Shown here one piece after another: positions 1-8,959 of a DNA stretch of 64,000 bases. The notes beneath the pieces are model-generated. The model did not search any database, had not been told where the DNA came from, and saw only the letters and a program-made list of their open reading frames with translations. Made by a program: the position numbers and the translations under genes. The stretch is from Granulicella pectinivorans (GTDB lineage: Bacteria; Acidobacteriota; Terriglobia; Terriglobales; Acidobacteriaceae). Every line of letters starts with the position of its first letter. Within the stretch, counting starts at the first letter, position 1. Location: assembly GCF_900114625.1 (NCBI RefSeq), contig NZ_FOZL01000001.1:4030001-4094000 (forward strand), read 5' to 3'.

Positions 1-2399
1 CCCTGCTGCAGTCCAACGATGGCGGGCTTTGGGTTGGCACCGAAAGCGGTCTTTTGCTGCTTACCGCGCGGGGTACGGTGGCCGCGGATTTTTCCTCGTT
101 GACGAGGCATCTTGCGATTCTGGCCCTGGCCAAGGACAGGAGCGGGAACCTCTGGATCGGGACGAATCGCGGTCTCCTTCGGATTACGGCATCGGGAGCT
201 GCGTCGTTCGATCTTCTCAGCAACGAGGAAGGTTCCGAAGTCACCGCGGTTTATGTGGATCACGAGGGGAGCCTCTGGTATGGAGGTGCACACGGGATTG
301 AATGCCTGCGCGATGGCGCATTTACAACCTATGCGGGCGAGCAGGGCGTACCGCATCAGGCTATCGGTCCCTTGTCTATCGACAACGATGGCCGCACCTG
401 GTTTGCGCCGCTCTCCGGAGGACTTTACTTTTTGAAGGACGGGCACACCACGCGGATCACCGCAGCCGGCCTGACCGATGATGTCGTGTATTCCATCAGT
501 GGCAGCGGCGACGAGGTTTGGGTGGGGCGGCAGAGAGGCGGGCTTACCGGGCTCTCCGTGAATGGCGGGCGGGTGACCGCACGCACCTTTACCCAGCGCG
601 CAGGCCTCGCGCAGAATACCGTGTATTCGGTGCATGCGCATCAAGATGGAACGGTCTGGGCCGGTACGGTGAGCGCCGGTGTCAGCAGACTGAAGGATGG
701 ACGCTTTACGAATTTCTCCACGGCGAATGGGCTTTCGTCGAATGATGTGAAGTCCATCGCTGAGGGCCATGACGGGACGATGTGGTTTGCGACTTCGGCC
801 GGTCTGGACTCCTTCAAGGATGGTCGCTGGACCGCATGGACTGCGCGGGATGGCTTGCCAGCCTCCGGGATCGAGTCGATCTATGAAGACTCGAAAGACA
901 CGGTATGGATCGCGACTCACGGGGGGCTGGCCTATCTCTCTTCGGGAAGCATCCATCTGATGCACGCATTGCCCGAACTCTTGCGGGAACAGATCTCCGG
1001 CATCACGGAAGACGGCCTGGGCTCGCTGTGGTTTACGACCTCTGATCATGTGATTCAGGTGAACCGCGATCTGCTTTTGTCCGGCTCGGTGGCCGGGTCG
1101 GATCTGCAGTCCTACGGCGCTTCGGATGGCTTGCAGGGACTGGACGGAACACGCCGCGACCGTTCCATGACGAGCGATGGCATGGGCCGGATCTGGATTT
1201 CTTTGAACTCCAGATTGGTGGTTGCCGATCCGCAGCATATTCTAAGCAGCGATACGAGACCGATTGCAGCACGCATCCGATCGATGACCGCGGATGGAGT
1301 AGACGTCACGCTCAAGGGCTTACCGAAGATTGCGCCGGGGACGCGCAGCATCACGTTCACGTTTGCGAGCACAAGCCTGTCCGATCTGGAACGCATGGAG
1401 TTTCGCTATAAGCTCGACGGCTCGGACCAGAGTTGGAGTGACGCGACCGGGATGCGGCATGTCATCTATAAGAACCTGGGGCCCGGCACGTATCGCTTTC
1501 GCGTGATCGCTTCGAGCGGTGGAGGATTCTGGAATGGCTCGGAAGCCAGCCTGCCCTTCGTCGTCGATCGGGCTTTCTGGCAGACATGGTGGTTTCAGGC
1601 CCTTTGCGTCACGGCATTCGGCCTGACGTTCGTTCTGCTTTACCAGCTGCGGGTGTATCGACTGACGCGTCAGTTGAATCTCAACTTCCAGGAGAGGCTG
1701 GCGGAGCGAACACGCATCGCCCAGGAGCTGCACGACACACTGCTGCAAAGCTTCCAGGGCCTGATGCTTCGCTTTCAGACCGTGGATGAGCTGCTGCCAA
1801 GCCGTCCCCTGGAAGCGAAGGCTACACTCGACGGGGCACTCGAACGAGCCGATCAAGCCATCAGCGAAGGTCGCGGTGCGATCCAGAACATTCGGTCCAC
1901 GAAGGGTTCTACGAGCGATCTCGCTGAGACGATGAACGCGATGATGATACGGCTGAAGGAAGAAAACTCCGGCGGGCATAGGACAATGCCTGCGCTTTCT
2001 CTGCTGACCGAGGGTGAGCCTCAGTCGATCCATCCGCTGCTGACCGAGGAGATCTGCCGCATTGGCCTTGAAGCCTTGAGGAACTCGCTTCTTCACGCCA
2101 ACGCCGATCATATCGAGACGGAGATTACGTATGGAGTTTCCTACCTGCGGCTGCGCTTCCGCGACAATGGGGATGGGATCGATCCTGAAACGCTCCGCGA
2201 TGGCAACCGGCCGGGACATTGGGGTATCGTCGGGATGAAGGAACGTGCGGAACGCATTCATGCGCAATTCAATCTATGGAGCAAGACAGGCGCCGGTACG
2301 GAAGTTGAGTTGAAGCTCTCAGCCCGTCTCGCGTACGAAGCATCGCAGGAACGCTCGTCTCTTTGGCCGTTCCGCAGGGGAAGCGCTACACGACCATGA
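1..2399 (+). CDS. Two-component sensor histidine kinase, beta-propeller type (5' partial)
   Basis: The reading frame is open to the window edge, so the N-terminus is missing. The visible part has tandem 'W.GT..GL..' Reg_prop beta-propeller repeats (to about base 1300), then a Y_Y_Y domain ('FRYKLDG..W', bases ~1400-1560), one membrane helix (~1580-1650), a HisKA_3 dimerisation helix with the phospho-acceptor His in 'QELHDTLLQ' (codon at 1731) and a C-terminal HATPase_c domain ('NSLLHANADH', 'DNGDGID', 'GIVGMKERAE'). In this family the periplasmic propeller senses a ligand and the kinase phosphorylates a NarL-type regulator. The next gene is such a regulator and starts inside this stop codon, so the two are almost certainly a cognate, translationally coupled pair. 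The signal sensed cannot be told from the sequence. Confidence 0.93.
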   Translation, partial: LLQSNDGGLWVGTESGLLLLTARGTVAADFSSLTRHLAILALAKDRSGNLWIGTNRGLLRITASGAASFDLLSNEEGSEVTAVYVDHEGSLWYGGAHGIECLRDGAFTTYAGEQGVPHQAIGPLSIDNDGRTWFAPLSGGLYFLKDGHTTRITAAGLTDDVVYSISGSGDEVWVGRQRGGLTGLSVNGGRVTARTFTQRAGLAQNTVYSVHAHQDGTVWAGTVSAGVSRLKDGRFTNFSTANGLSSNDVKSIAEGHDGTMWFATSAGLDSFKDGRWTAWTARDGLPASGIESIYEDSKDTVWIATHGGLAYLSSGSIHLMHALPELLREQISGITEDGLGSLWFTTSDHVIQVNRDLLLSGSVAGSDLQSYGASDGLQGLDGTRRDRSMTSDGMGRIWISLNSRLVVADPQHILSSDTRPIAARIRSMTADGVDVTLKGLPKIAPGTRSITFTFASTSLSDLERMEFRYKLDGSDQSWSDATGMRHVIYKNLGPGTYRFRVIASSGGGFWNGSEASLPFVVDRAFWQTWWFQALCVTAFGLTFVLLYQLRVYRLTRQLNLNFQERLAERTRIAQELHDTLLQSFQGLMLRFQTVDELLPSRPLEAKATLDGALERADQAISEGRGAIQNIRSTKGSTSDLAETMNAMMIRLKEENSGGHRTMPALSLLTEGEPQSIHPLLTEEICRIGLEALRNSLLHANADHIETEITYGVSYLRLRFRDNGDGIDPETLRDGNRPGHWGIVGMKERAERIHAQFNLWSKTGAGTEVELKLSARLAYEASQERSSLWPFRRGSATRP

Positions 2400-3028
2400 C
2401 CACAGACCATACACTGATCCGCATTCTTACTGTCGACGACCACCTTCTTCTTCGCGAAGGAGTCTCCTCTCTAATCGGCAGTCAACCCGACATGCGGATC
2501 GTCGCCGAAGCTTCGAGCGGACGCGAAGCCATTGAGCAGTTCAGAGCCCATCGTCCGGACGTGACCTTGATGGATCTGCGTATGGCCGAGATGAACGGCA
2601 TTGAAGCCATGACGGCGATCCTCGGAGAGTTCCCCGAGGCGAAGATTGTTGTGCTGACGACCTACCAGGGTGACGTGGAAGTACTGCGGGCTCTGAAGGC
2701 AGGGGCGCGCGCGTATCTGCTGAAGGGTCTGCTTCGCAAAGAGCTTCTCGAGACCATCCGCGCCGTCCAGGCGGGGCGCAAATTCATTTCACCCGAGCTT
2801 GCCTTTCAACTCGCCGAACACGCCACGGACAGTAGTCTGACCAGCAGGGAGATCGACGTGCTGCGATTGATCGCCGGTGGAAACTCGAACAAGATCGTCG
2901 CCGACAAGCTGTCGGTCTCCGAGGATACGGTGAAGATGCATGTGAAGAATATCCTCTCGAAGCTGAACGCCAATGACCGCACGCACGCTGTGACCATAGC
3001 CCTGAAACGCGGGATCCTCGAGCTGTGA
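2396..3028 (+). CDS. NarL/LuxR-family response regulator
   Basis: 210 aa. The receiver domain has the acidic pair D14-D15 and phospho-acceptor D60 in 'VTLMDLRM', with the conserved Lys in 'YLLKG'. The C-terminal LuxR-type helix-turn-helix (residues ~145-210) has 'LTSREIDVLRLIAGGNSNKIVA'-type sequence followed by 'VKMHVKNILSKL'. I chose the ATG at 2396 because it overlaps the kinase stop codon as ATGA; an upstream TTG in frame at 2363 would add 11 residues that are not family-like. It is a transcription factor expected to be activated by the kinase encoded just upstream. Its targets are unknown. Confidence 0.94.
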   Translation: MTTDHTLIRILTVDDHLLLREGVSSLIGSQPDMRIVAEASSGREAIEQFRAHRPDVTLMDLRMAEMNGIEAMTAILGEFPEAKIVVLTTYQGDVEVLRALKAGARAYLLKGLLRKELLETIRAVQAGRKFISPELAFQLAEHATDSSLTSREIDVLRLIAGGNSNKIVADKLSVSEDTVKMHVKNILSKLNANDRTHAVTIALKRGILEL

Positions 3029-3137
3029 CCTACCCCAAAGGGTAGGAATCCATGAGCTTTCGGGGGTTGGATCCACGGCATGCCGCTGCTAGTGTTCTGC
3101 GTAGGCGGAGGTCGACCCACTGCAGCGCTTGTTCTCC

Positions 3138-3494
3138 ATGTTTCCGAACGGATGGCCTGGCGCAGGCCTTCTTCTCTTGCGGCTCGTCGCAGGATCGATG
3201 CTTATCCATTCCGGCGTGCCGGGCCTGGCGGCTCAGTCGCATCAAAGACACGTTGCCCTATTGATTGTGCCCGCGATTCTGGGCGCGTTGCTGCTGATTG
3301 GCTTTTGGACACCGGTGGCCGGGATACTGCTCGGGGTTTTCGAAATGATCGGGATCGTCTATGGTGCCGAGAGCGTGCAGGGCTCGCTCCTGCTGGGGAC
3401 GGTGAGCATCGCGCTTGCGATGACCGGGCCGGGGATGTGGTCCATCGACGCACGGATGTTCGGGCGCCGCCGACTGGAAGTGCGGGATCGATGA
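3138..3494 (+). CDS. Small DoxX-like integral membrane protein
   Basis: 118 aa with about four hydrophobic helices (residues ~5-25, 35-60, 63-80, 85-103) and a short basic C-terminus. The 'LLLRLVAGSMLIHSG' start and 'GALLLIGFWTPVAGILL' middle resemble DoxX/DoxD-type membrane proteins common in Acidobacteria. No catalytic motif is visible and function is unknown. The start is uncertain: a TTG at 3129 is in frame and no strong ribosome-binding site precedes either start. It lies 109 bp after the response regulator on the same strand and could be co-transcribed or be a target. Confidence 0.6.
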   Translation: MFPNGWPGAGLLLLRLVAGSMLIHSGVPGLAAQSHQRHVALLIVPAILGALLLIGFWTPVAGILLGVFEMIGIVYGAESVQGSLLLGTVSIALAMTGPGMWSIDARMFGRRRLEVRDR

Positions 3495-3626
3495 ACTCGA
3501 CTCTCTGCCCTCGGTGATCGTCATGGAGCGCAGGCATTGAAACGACGCTACTCGATTGAGTAACGGAAACCGGCTCAATACAGGATTGTGCCGATTCGGC
3601 TGAATTCTTAGTATCGGCTCATCGCT

Positions 3627-4322
3627 ATGCAAGCATTACACCCTTCCACGAATACGACCGAATCGATTCCATCTCTGTTCTCGCTTGGACTCTCAAGGGA
3701 TCAAACATGGGCAGGCGGACAAGAGTTAGCGCTTCGCATTGGCGGCAGCTTCTCTGAAGATGAGATGATCTCTGCAATCCTGTGTGGGAGCACGCATCTC
3801 TATGGCACCCTCATCCTTCCCTACCAGACTCGCCTGTATCGGATCGCCTTCTCGCACATGAAGAACGAAGAGGATGCCAAAGACGTTGCGCAGGAGAGCC
3901 TTTTGAAGGGATTTATCAAGCTGCATACCTTTCAGCGGCGCTCGCGGTTCAGCACATGGTTGATCGGGATCACGATCAACGAAGCGAGAAACCGGTTGCG
4001 TCGCAGTTCCTCTTTTCCCATGCAGTCCCTCGATCATTCCCTTCTTGACGGCTCGACCGTGACGCGCAACGTCTCCGATGCAGGGGAAACTCCTGCACAG
4101 TCTCTGGAAAGACAGGAACTACGCCGCACCTTATTGCGGGCCATGGAGGCACTCTCAGAGGACTATCGGCAAGTCTTCGTTCTGCGCGTCATGCAGGAGT
4201 TGACGACCTTCGAAACAGCCAAAACCTTGAAGATATCCATCGCTCTGGTAAAGACGCGTCTGCATCGTGCTCGCGTGATGTTGCAGGCGTCGCTCGGTCC
4301 CGGACTATTGCGGACCAAGTGA
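3627..4322 (+). CDS. ECF-type RNA polymerase sigma factor
   Basis: 231 aa. Region 2 is seen in 'LYRIAFSHMKNEEDAKDVAQESLLKGFIKL' and 'FSTWLIGITINEARNRLRR' (region 2.4). Region 4 is seen in 'LSEDYRQVFVLRVMQELTTFETAKTL' with the recognition helix 'ISIALVKTRLHRARVML'. The N-terminal ~45 residues are longer than usual; a later Met at 3765 ('MISAILCG') would give a standard-length protein. No anti-sigma gene is adjacent. The downstream neighbours, convergent or reading away, are a P460 cytochrome and Ohr, which would fit a stress regulon, but that link is inference. Confidence 0.88.
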   Translation: MQALHPSTNTTESIPSLFSLGLSRDQTWAGGQELALRIGGSFSEDEMISAILCGSTHLYGTLILPYQTRLYRIAFSHMKNEEDAKDVAQESLLKGFIKLHTFQRRSRFSTWLIGITINEARNRLRRSSSFPMQSLDHSLLDGSTVTRNVSDAGETPAQSLERQELRRTLLRAMEALSEDYRQVFVLRVMQELTTFETAKTLKISIALVKTRLHRARVMLQASLGPGLLRTK

Positions 4323-4438
4323 GCCTTGGCAGGGGCTCTTGAACATGCATCCTTCGATTCCCTGCTCGTATGCGGAGTCGCACCCGCCGACATGCGTTGC
4401 ACCCGAGGGAAGGTCGCGGACGCATGTGGGGACGTTCG

Positions 4439-4996
4439 CTATGGAGCGTACCGGGTGAAGACATAGTCGCGATCCTTGACCGGAGCATGACAGGCGTAAC
4501 AACCGCTGGTCGCCTCAGCACTGGCGGCTTTGCCGTGATCGAACTGCTCAAATCCCCACCCACCCGTCGCTGCGTATCGTTGCGAGTCCTTGACCATGAG
4601 CTGAACGTTGGTGGGAGTACCGGCCACAAACGATTGCTCCTTCCCAAAGACCTTGTTGTTCTCTTCCGAGGGCGTATAGATCCAGGCCAGACGAGCGATG
4701 ATCGTTCCATCAGGGAACGGAAGCGTTCCAGCCCGGTAGCTCTCGATCGCCTGGTCATTGCCCAGGATCGCGCGCAGGTCGTTCAGGTTGCCGGCCTCGT
4801 GAGCGATCGAGACGAGCCGCCAATCCCGATATCCCGACGGCAGGCTGTTCCCGGGGGAAACGTTCTGCGCGACACTCGCCGTGGCGTAGACTCCTCTCGG
4901 GTTCAACATGACCCCGCGGAGGGATAGACTCACAACGCCCACAAACAGCAGGGCCTGGAAGGCTCTCTGCTTCACAAGACTCACCTTCCGATTCAT
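4439..4996 (-). CDS. Cytochrome P460-like exported haem protein
   Basis: 185 aa. A signal-peptide-like N-terminus (residues ~8-30) is followed by a cytochrome P460-type domain: 'LPSGYRDWRLVSIAHE', 'GTIIARLAWIYT', 'VQLMVKDSQRYAATGGWGFEQF' and a single haem-attachment motif CYACH about 20 residues from the C-terminus. Members of this family oxidise hydroxylamine or bind NO in the periplasm, but many family members have unproven activity. The start is the ATG at 4996, preceded by a good AAGGAG site seven bases upstream; the long open frame further upstream is not family-like. It is convergent with the ECF sigma gene. Confidence 0.85.
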   Translation of the reverse strand: MNRKVSLVKQRAFQALLFVGVVSLSLRGVMLNPRGVYATASVAQNVSPGNSLPSGYRDWRLVSIAHEAGNLNDLRAILGNDQAIESYRAGTLPFPDGTIIARLAWIYTPSEENNKVFGKEQSFVAGTPTNVQLMVKDSQRYAATGGWGFEQFDHGKAASAEATSGCYACHAPVKDRDYVFTRYAP

Positions 4997-5117
4997 GCGC
5001 CATCTCCTTCCGCGAGAGTAGGTTCTCAACGGGACAAATCGCTGTTGACTGCAAAGCACCTCAGCGGGGTCACCTGCCGATGTTTTGTGCGAGTCGTTTC
5101 GAATCACCGGTCGCGGT

Positions 5118-5534
5118 TCACGCGAGTGAGACGGCAACCTCGATGTTTCCGCGCACCGCTTTTGAATAAGGGCAGGTCTGATGCGCAGCCTCAATCAACC
5201 GCTCACCATCCTCACTTGCAATGCCGGGGAGATTGACGGACAGGCGTGCGGCAAGCAGGAATCCGCCTTCTCCCGTGCCAAGATCGATCTCTGCATCGAC
5301 CGAGCGGTTAGCAGGCAGGGTTATCTTTTGCTTGGCTGCCGCAATTGCGAGTGCTCCGAGAAAGCATGCAGACCATCCAGCCGCGAACAACTGCTCGGGG
5401 TTGACGCCGGCATGCTTCGAACCAGGCAAGGATAGTTCAAGGTCCAGATTCCCGTCCTCGCTTTTCGCCGAGCCTCCATCCCGCCCGCCTGCTGTATGAA
5501 CTTTTGCCGTGTAAAGAACTTTATGGATCGCCAT
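5118..5534 (-). CDS. ohr: Organic hydroperoxide resistance protein
   Basis: 138 aa, the usual Ohr/OsmC length. The two redox cysteines are C57 in 'GWSACFLGA' and C121 in 'HQTCPYSKA', with R18 and E48 in the expected catalytic positions and 'NPEQLFAAG' conserved. Ohr reduces organic and fatty-acid hydroperoxides in the cytoplasm using lipoylated or dithiol donors. Two adjacent ATGs occur (5537 and 5534); the second gives the canonical 'MAIHKVLYTA' start and better spacing from AGGAG. Upstream ohrR is not present in the window. It sits just outside the left end of the integrated element. Confidence 0.95.
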   Translation of the reverse strand: MAIHKVLYTAKVHTAGGRDGGSAKSEDGNLDLELSLPGSKHAGVNPEQLFAAGWSACFLGALAIAAAKQKITLPANRSVDAEIDLGTGEGGFLLAARLSVNLPGIASEDGERLIEAAHQTCPYSKAVRGNIEVAVSLA

Positions 5535-5915
5535 CATCTCTCCTTTTTGAATCCCCGGACCACTTCCGCTCATGCAGAAGCAGCCGGGATGCACATGAGA
5601 GACGCAAAGAGGCGAATGGTGACAGGATCTGAGGTGCGTGCGTGCAGTTTTTGGAGAAGGCCAATCCAGAGGGTGTTTGTAACCTTCCGGGGAAGGATCT
5701 TCTTCTAGGCTATCGATGCGGTCGGCAATCACGAGCCTGGCGGATTCCCTAAGAAGCAAATCTTGCACTGAAGGCGATTCTCGAAACAGATCGCTGGATG
5801 TACGGGACCATACGAAATCAAAAGGTATGACCCAACCTATCAAACAGCCAATAAACTACTTTGACCTCTCAGAATCGAGAGGCCAATCGGTGATATTTCT
5901 CTTCAAGTTTTTATC
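5535..5915. other. Intergenic region left of the integrated element
   Basis: 380 bp between ohr and the left direct repeat. It should hold the ohr promoter. Short open frames here have no homology-like features, and I see no convincing gene or RNA. Confidence 0.5.
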
Positions 5916-5974
5916 TTGGTGCCGGGAGGGGGGGTCGAACCCCCACGAGGTTGCCCTCGGCGGATTTTGAGTCC
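5916..5974 (-). repeat. Left attachment repeat: orphan 3' part of tRNA-Leu(CAA)
   Basis: 59 bp identical to 25734-25792, in the same orientation. It covers the CCA end, acceptor 3' strand, T-arm, variable arm and anticodon-arm 3' side of the tRNA-Leu gene at the other end. At 5975 the match stops abruptly and the 5' half of the tRNA is absent, so this is not a functional tRNA. It is the expected scar of integration at a tRNA 3' end and marks the left boundary of the element. Confidence 0.93.
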
Positions 5975-6284
5975 CTATCCCCTACTTCCTACATATTGAA
6001 AATACAGTGTTTACAGCGACTTAGCGGACTTGACGATGCGGTTCCATGCGGTTCTGTGAGGGGTCATTCGGGATGTTTGGGCACAGTTTGGGCACAGTTC
6101 GCGGCATCAGATTCGGTCATTTAGATTGCCCTTTTAGAGTGGCAACTTGTCACTCTTGTCCCCCCGCGAGACTCAATAAGTGCCTTGGCGATTTGATGCC
6201 AGCTGAAAAGTTGTTGATTGGTTTGCTTGGGCAATGACGATGGCAGGATAGGGCAGGTGGGAAGGACGACGCCAGATTATTCTC
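5975..6284. other. Left end of the element, probable integrase/Xis-binding region
   Basis: No gene is supported here. It holds two tandem 'tgcggttc' copies (6035-6054) and two tandem copies of an 11-bp unit (6076-6097), the latter repeated near the right end. This is the type of sequence expected for arm-site binding in a tRNA-targeting element. Confidence 0.5.
6076..6097 (+). repeat. Tandem pair of 11-bp unit TTTGGGCACAG (left end)
   Basis: Two perfect head-to-tail copies of TTTGGGCACAG, 102 bp inside the left direct repeat. The same pair, same orientation, is at 25666-25687 near the right end. Presence at both ends, close to but outside the att cores, suggests arm-type integrase or excisionase sites. 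Confidence 0.6.
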
Positions 6285-6313
6285 TTGCACACTACAATAC
6301 TTGAGCTTACCAT
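6285..6313 (+). promoter_or_regulatory. Putative sigma-70 promoter of the exported-protein gene
   Basis: TTGCAC (6285-6290), a 17-bp spacer and TACCAT (6308-6313). It lies 39 bp before the ATG at 6352 and overlaps the alternative TTG start at 6301, which argues against that start. Confidence 0.45.
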
Positions 6314-6351
6314 TCTGGTTCCGGCCCCCACCACAAATTGGAGAAGCAATC

Positions 6352-7473
6352 ATGCAAGCATTCAGCAGAGCTTTGGCCTTGTCATGTTCTATTGTGACGT
6401 TAACGACACCCCTTAGCATTCTCGCCCAAGAAGTACGATTGGCCCCACAAGAGGTTGTTGCACCGATTGGCGAGAAGACTAGTTCCCTCACACAGTTGAC
6501 CTCACCTATAACAGACCCTAGTAAGCAAGAATGGGCCCGAGTCACCGTCAACGTAACACCCGGCCCGTATGGGACTGCCGTAGTACCGTCCGGAAGTACC
6601 GCCATCACGAATATCCCAGCAGCTCCGGCATCGAAGCTCAACTATCCCTCTATTCTCCTAGCAATTTCAGCCACACCGCTTAGGACCCCGGAAGGAAAAG
6701 ATCTATCAAGCAATCCAGATGCGATCAAGAATGTTAGTGGTGACAATGAATTAGAGTGGATGGATATCACTTTTACCTTGAAGGGACTTGGCAAGGACGG
6801 AAAAGAGCTGACTTGTACGCCGGGACCCTGCTTCCAGATAATCGGGCTGCTTCCAGGAACAACGACGGCTGCTGCCAAACCTCAGGTGCCCGACACGGTA
6901 GCAGGCGGCGTCAATAGTGCAGTCGCATCAATAGCACCTGCGCTACCTGCTGGAGGTTCCGTGCTCACAGCCGCCGCTTCTGGAGTAAAAGTTTTATTTG
7001 ACTCCCTGTTCCCTCCGAAAACAACTGCCTATCAATATGCGTATATTGACAACACCAACGGTAACCAGAAATTTGGCTGGTATTTTCAAGCGAACCCTAT
7101 AGCCAGCCCCCCCACCTCCTTGCTTGGCATACAAAACGGACAAGTGATGCTCCAAACCGATCCGAACATCACGACGATTGAAATTTCAAGCATCGCATTC
7201 TCTAATTGGAAAAAGGACCCTAGTAATTTCTCGAAACACTTTCTCTACTCGACCAGCGACACTAAATTGCCAATTGCGTCCAATAAGCTCGACTACAACG
7301 CTTTACAGAATCTGACAACATTTCCCGCATTGATCAGTCGTGACGATGTTGCTCTCATCCTGCATACCGATGATAAGACAGTGGATAAATTGATCACGGC
7401 TAAAACTCTGAGTACTACACCAGATGGGAAGTTCATTATGGCTTCCTCTTTGACAAAGTACATAACGCCGTAG
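6352..7473 (+). CDS. Exported protein of unknown function
   Basis: 373 aa. The N-terminus is a typical Sec signal peptide ('MQAFSRALALSCSIVTLTTPLSILAQ'-type, cleavage after the Ala near residue 24). The rest is Ser/Thr/Pro-rich and beta-rich, with no membrane helix and no motif I recognise; two Cys occur close together in 'LTCTPGPCFQ' and may form a disulphide. The start at 6352 is supported by GGAGAAG upstream; an earlier TTG at 6301 lies in the probable promoter. Base composition looks more AT-rich than the chromosomal genes around the element, consistent with foreign origin. It is the first gene inside the left end and is transcribed inward on its own. Confidence 0.72.
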   Translation: MQAFSRALALSCSIVTLTTPLSILAQEVRLAPQEVVAPIGEKTSSLTQLTSPITDPSKQEWARVTVNVTPGPYGTAVVPSGSTAITNIPAAPASKLNYPSILLAISATPLRTPEGKDLSSNPDAIKNVSGDNELEWMDITFTLKGLGKDGKELTCTPGPCFQIIGLLPGTTTAAAKPQVPDTVAGGVNSAVASIAPALPAGGSVLTAAASGVKVLFDSLFPPKTTAYQYAYIDNTNGNQKFGWYFQANPIASPPTSLLGIQNGQVMLQTDPNITTIEISSIAFSNWKKDPSNFSKHFLYSTSDTKLPIASNKLDYNALQNLTTFPALISRDDVALILHTDDKTVDKLITAKTLSTTPDGKFIMASSLTKYITP

Positions 7474-7822
7474 CTCGATTGCAGATTGGACTCGAACGCC
7501 AAGATGGCTGGAGAACATTGCAGCCTCTTCAGCATTTGCGGACGCTCGTATATAAACGCTGGTGGATCTTCTCAAGGGTGTCTGAAGGTCTAGCTCCTCT
7601 GTATGCCGCACCTATTGCTGCGGTCAGATAAGTAGCCGGCGAGGATTAGTCCCGGATAATCGCTTGGGTTTGCTGGTGATGTTGCCACGGAATCTTGACT
7701 ACTGCTAATAGGCCAAAGCGCGTTTCCAGGGCAATAGGGGTTCGAAATACCCATTGGTGATTAGGCAACAGTAGAAAGCCGAGTAGGGCATGTCTGCGGA
7801 TGAGAAGGGCAATTTTCGGTAC
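7474..7822. other. Intergenic region, convergent gene ends
   Basis: 349 bp between the 3' ends of two convergent genes. No gene or RNA is supported, and I found no convincing terminator hairpin or repeat. It may contain decayed sequence. Confidence 0.4.
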
Positions 7823-8959
7823 TCAGCCAAGGGCAGCTAGGATTCGCTGAGTCAGGGGGACGAGGTCACCTTGATCGGCACTCCTTAGCGCCTCGTAGTA
7901 AGAGGCGCTGTCGTCAATAAGCTCCGCCTGGACACCTTGGTTCAAGAGTTCTCGTGCAGCTTGGTCGGTGATAGCCCTGGCAACTCGTCCATTGCAATCG
8001 AGGAACGGATGCAACGCCAAGAAACGATGATGCAAGTCCGCTAGAGAAGTGGCCACCTCAGACTTGGGACGGCCTATCAACTCCTCGTGCCGTTGGTGCC
8101 ACCAGATGAGCAGATGCTCCAATAGGAGCGGGACCTCTTCCGGAGGAGGAGGAACATAGCTGGCAGTGGCTAAAGTTGATCCTGCTTTTCCGATCCAACT
8201 CTGAGTAGTGCGGAAACGTCCTCTGACTGCTTCCGGCATAACGGTGTCTTCAGTTAGGAGCCGGTGGATCCAGCAAACGGTAGCCGCCGTAAACGATGCC
8301 GTTGGCATCTCTACTGCGGTCGCAATGGTCGACGCCTTGCTCAACAAAGAGCGCTGCGAGCGTAAATTTGCCTCAATCGCCATCGAGCGTTCCAATAACA
8401 AGTCAATTTTTGACTCCATGGAGGTCATTTGCTGATTACGTCTCATTTCGTTGTCTACGAGTTTCCGGACAACATCGGCATTCATCACGCTCCAAAACGC
8501 CCATTGCTCTTCTTCAGTCATCGGGATGTGCAAGTATTCCAGCCGAATGCCACATCCCTTTGGGGAGTCCAGGAGGTCGCGGATGCGTTCGAGGTGATAG
8601 AGCTCTACCTCGTGGTTGGGAGACCGTGACCTTAGTTCCTCGCGCTCGCCAATGGTCAAATGCTGGTTAACGAAAAACGCCATCGCATCGGCGTCATTGC
8701 CTGTGACCCCGTCCAAGTCGTGAGCGAACTTGTCCTTGATCTGTTTGAGCGTTGGTAGGGTCGGAGGGAAGAAAGCTGCGGCCACCCACTTCTTTCCATT
8801 TTTCTTACAGAGAACGTCTTTTAGACCGTCTGGACCTCCGAGTGGATGCTGTGGATCGATGTCTTCGTAACCTTCCAGATGCAAGAGAGCCGCGCACATG
8901 CGCTCCGCTTGGGTTGTACCAGACCGCCAATCGCGAATTTTTCCCTCGGTGTCGGCCAT
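7823..8959 (-). CDS. Fic-domain protein with an N-terminal nuclease-like domain
   Basis: 378 aa. The C-terminal ~160 residues are a Fic domain, with the active-site loop 'HPFLDCNGRVAR' at about residue 316-327. The catalytic His, Asn-Gly-Arg and final Arg are present, but the Gly before Asn is replaced by Cys. The N-terminal ~120 residues contain 'AERMCAALLHLEGYEDIDPQ', 'GGPDGLKDVLC' and 'KWVAAAFFPPT' followed by 'IKDKFAHDLDGV'. This pattern looks like a small PD-(D/E)XK-type or sensor domain, but the assignment is tentative. Fic enzymes transfer AMP or other nucleotides to proteins and often act as toxins. No separate antitoxin gene is visible next to it. It is a single gene, divergent from nothing close by. 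Confidence 0.8.
   Translation of the reverse strand: MADTEGKIRDWRSGTTQAERMCAALLHLEGYEDIDPQHPLGGPDGLKDVLCKKNGKKWVAAAFFPPTLPTLKQIKDKFAHDLDGVTGNDADAMAFFVNQHLTIGEREELRSRSPNHEVELYHLERIRDLLDSPKGCGIRLEYLHIPMTEEEQWAFWSVMNADVVRKLVDNEMRRNQQMTSMESKIDLLLERSMAIEANLRSQRSLLSKASTIATAVEMPTASFTAATVCWIHRLLTEDTVMPEAVRGRFRTTQSWIGKAGSTLATASYVPPPPEEVPLLLEHLLIWWHQRHEELIGRPKSEVATSLADLHHRFLALHPFLDCNGRVARAITDQAARELLNQGVQAELIDDSASYYEALRSADQGDLVPLTQRILAALG

Noticed and set aside
5916..5990. Second tRNA-Leu gene at the left end
   Set aside because: Only the 3' portion matches; the acceptor 5' strand and D-arm are absent, so it is an integration scar.
6301..6351. Earlier TTG start for the exported protein
   Set aside because: It overlaps a plausible promoter -10 and would place 17 residues before a good signal peptide; GGAGAAG precedes the ATG at 6352.
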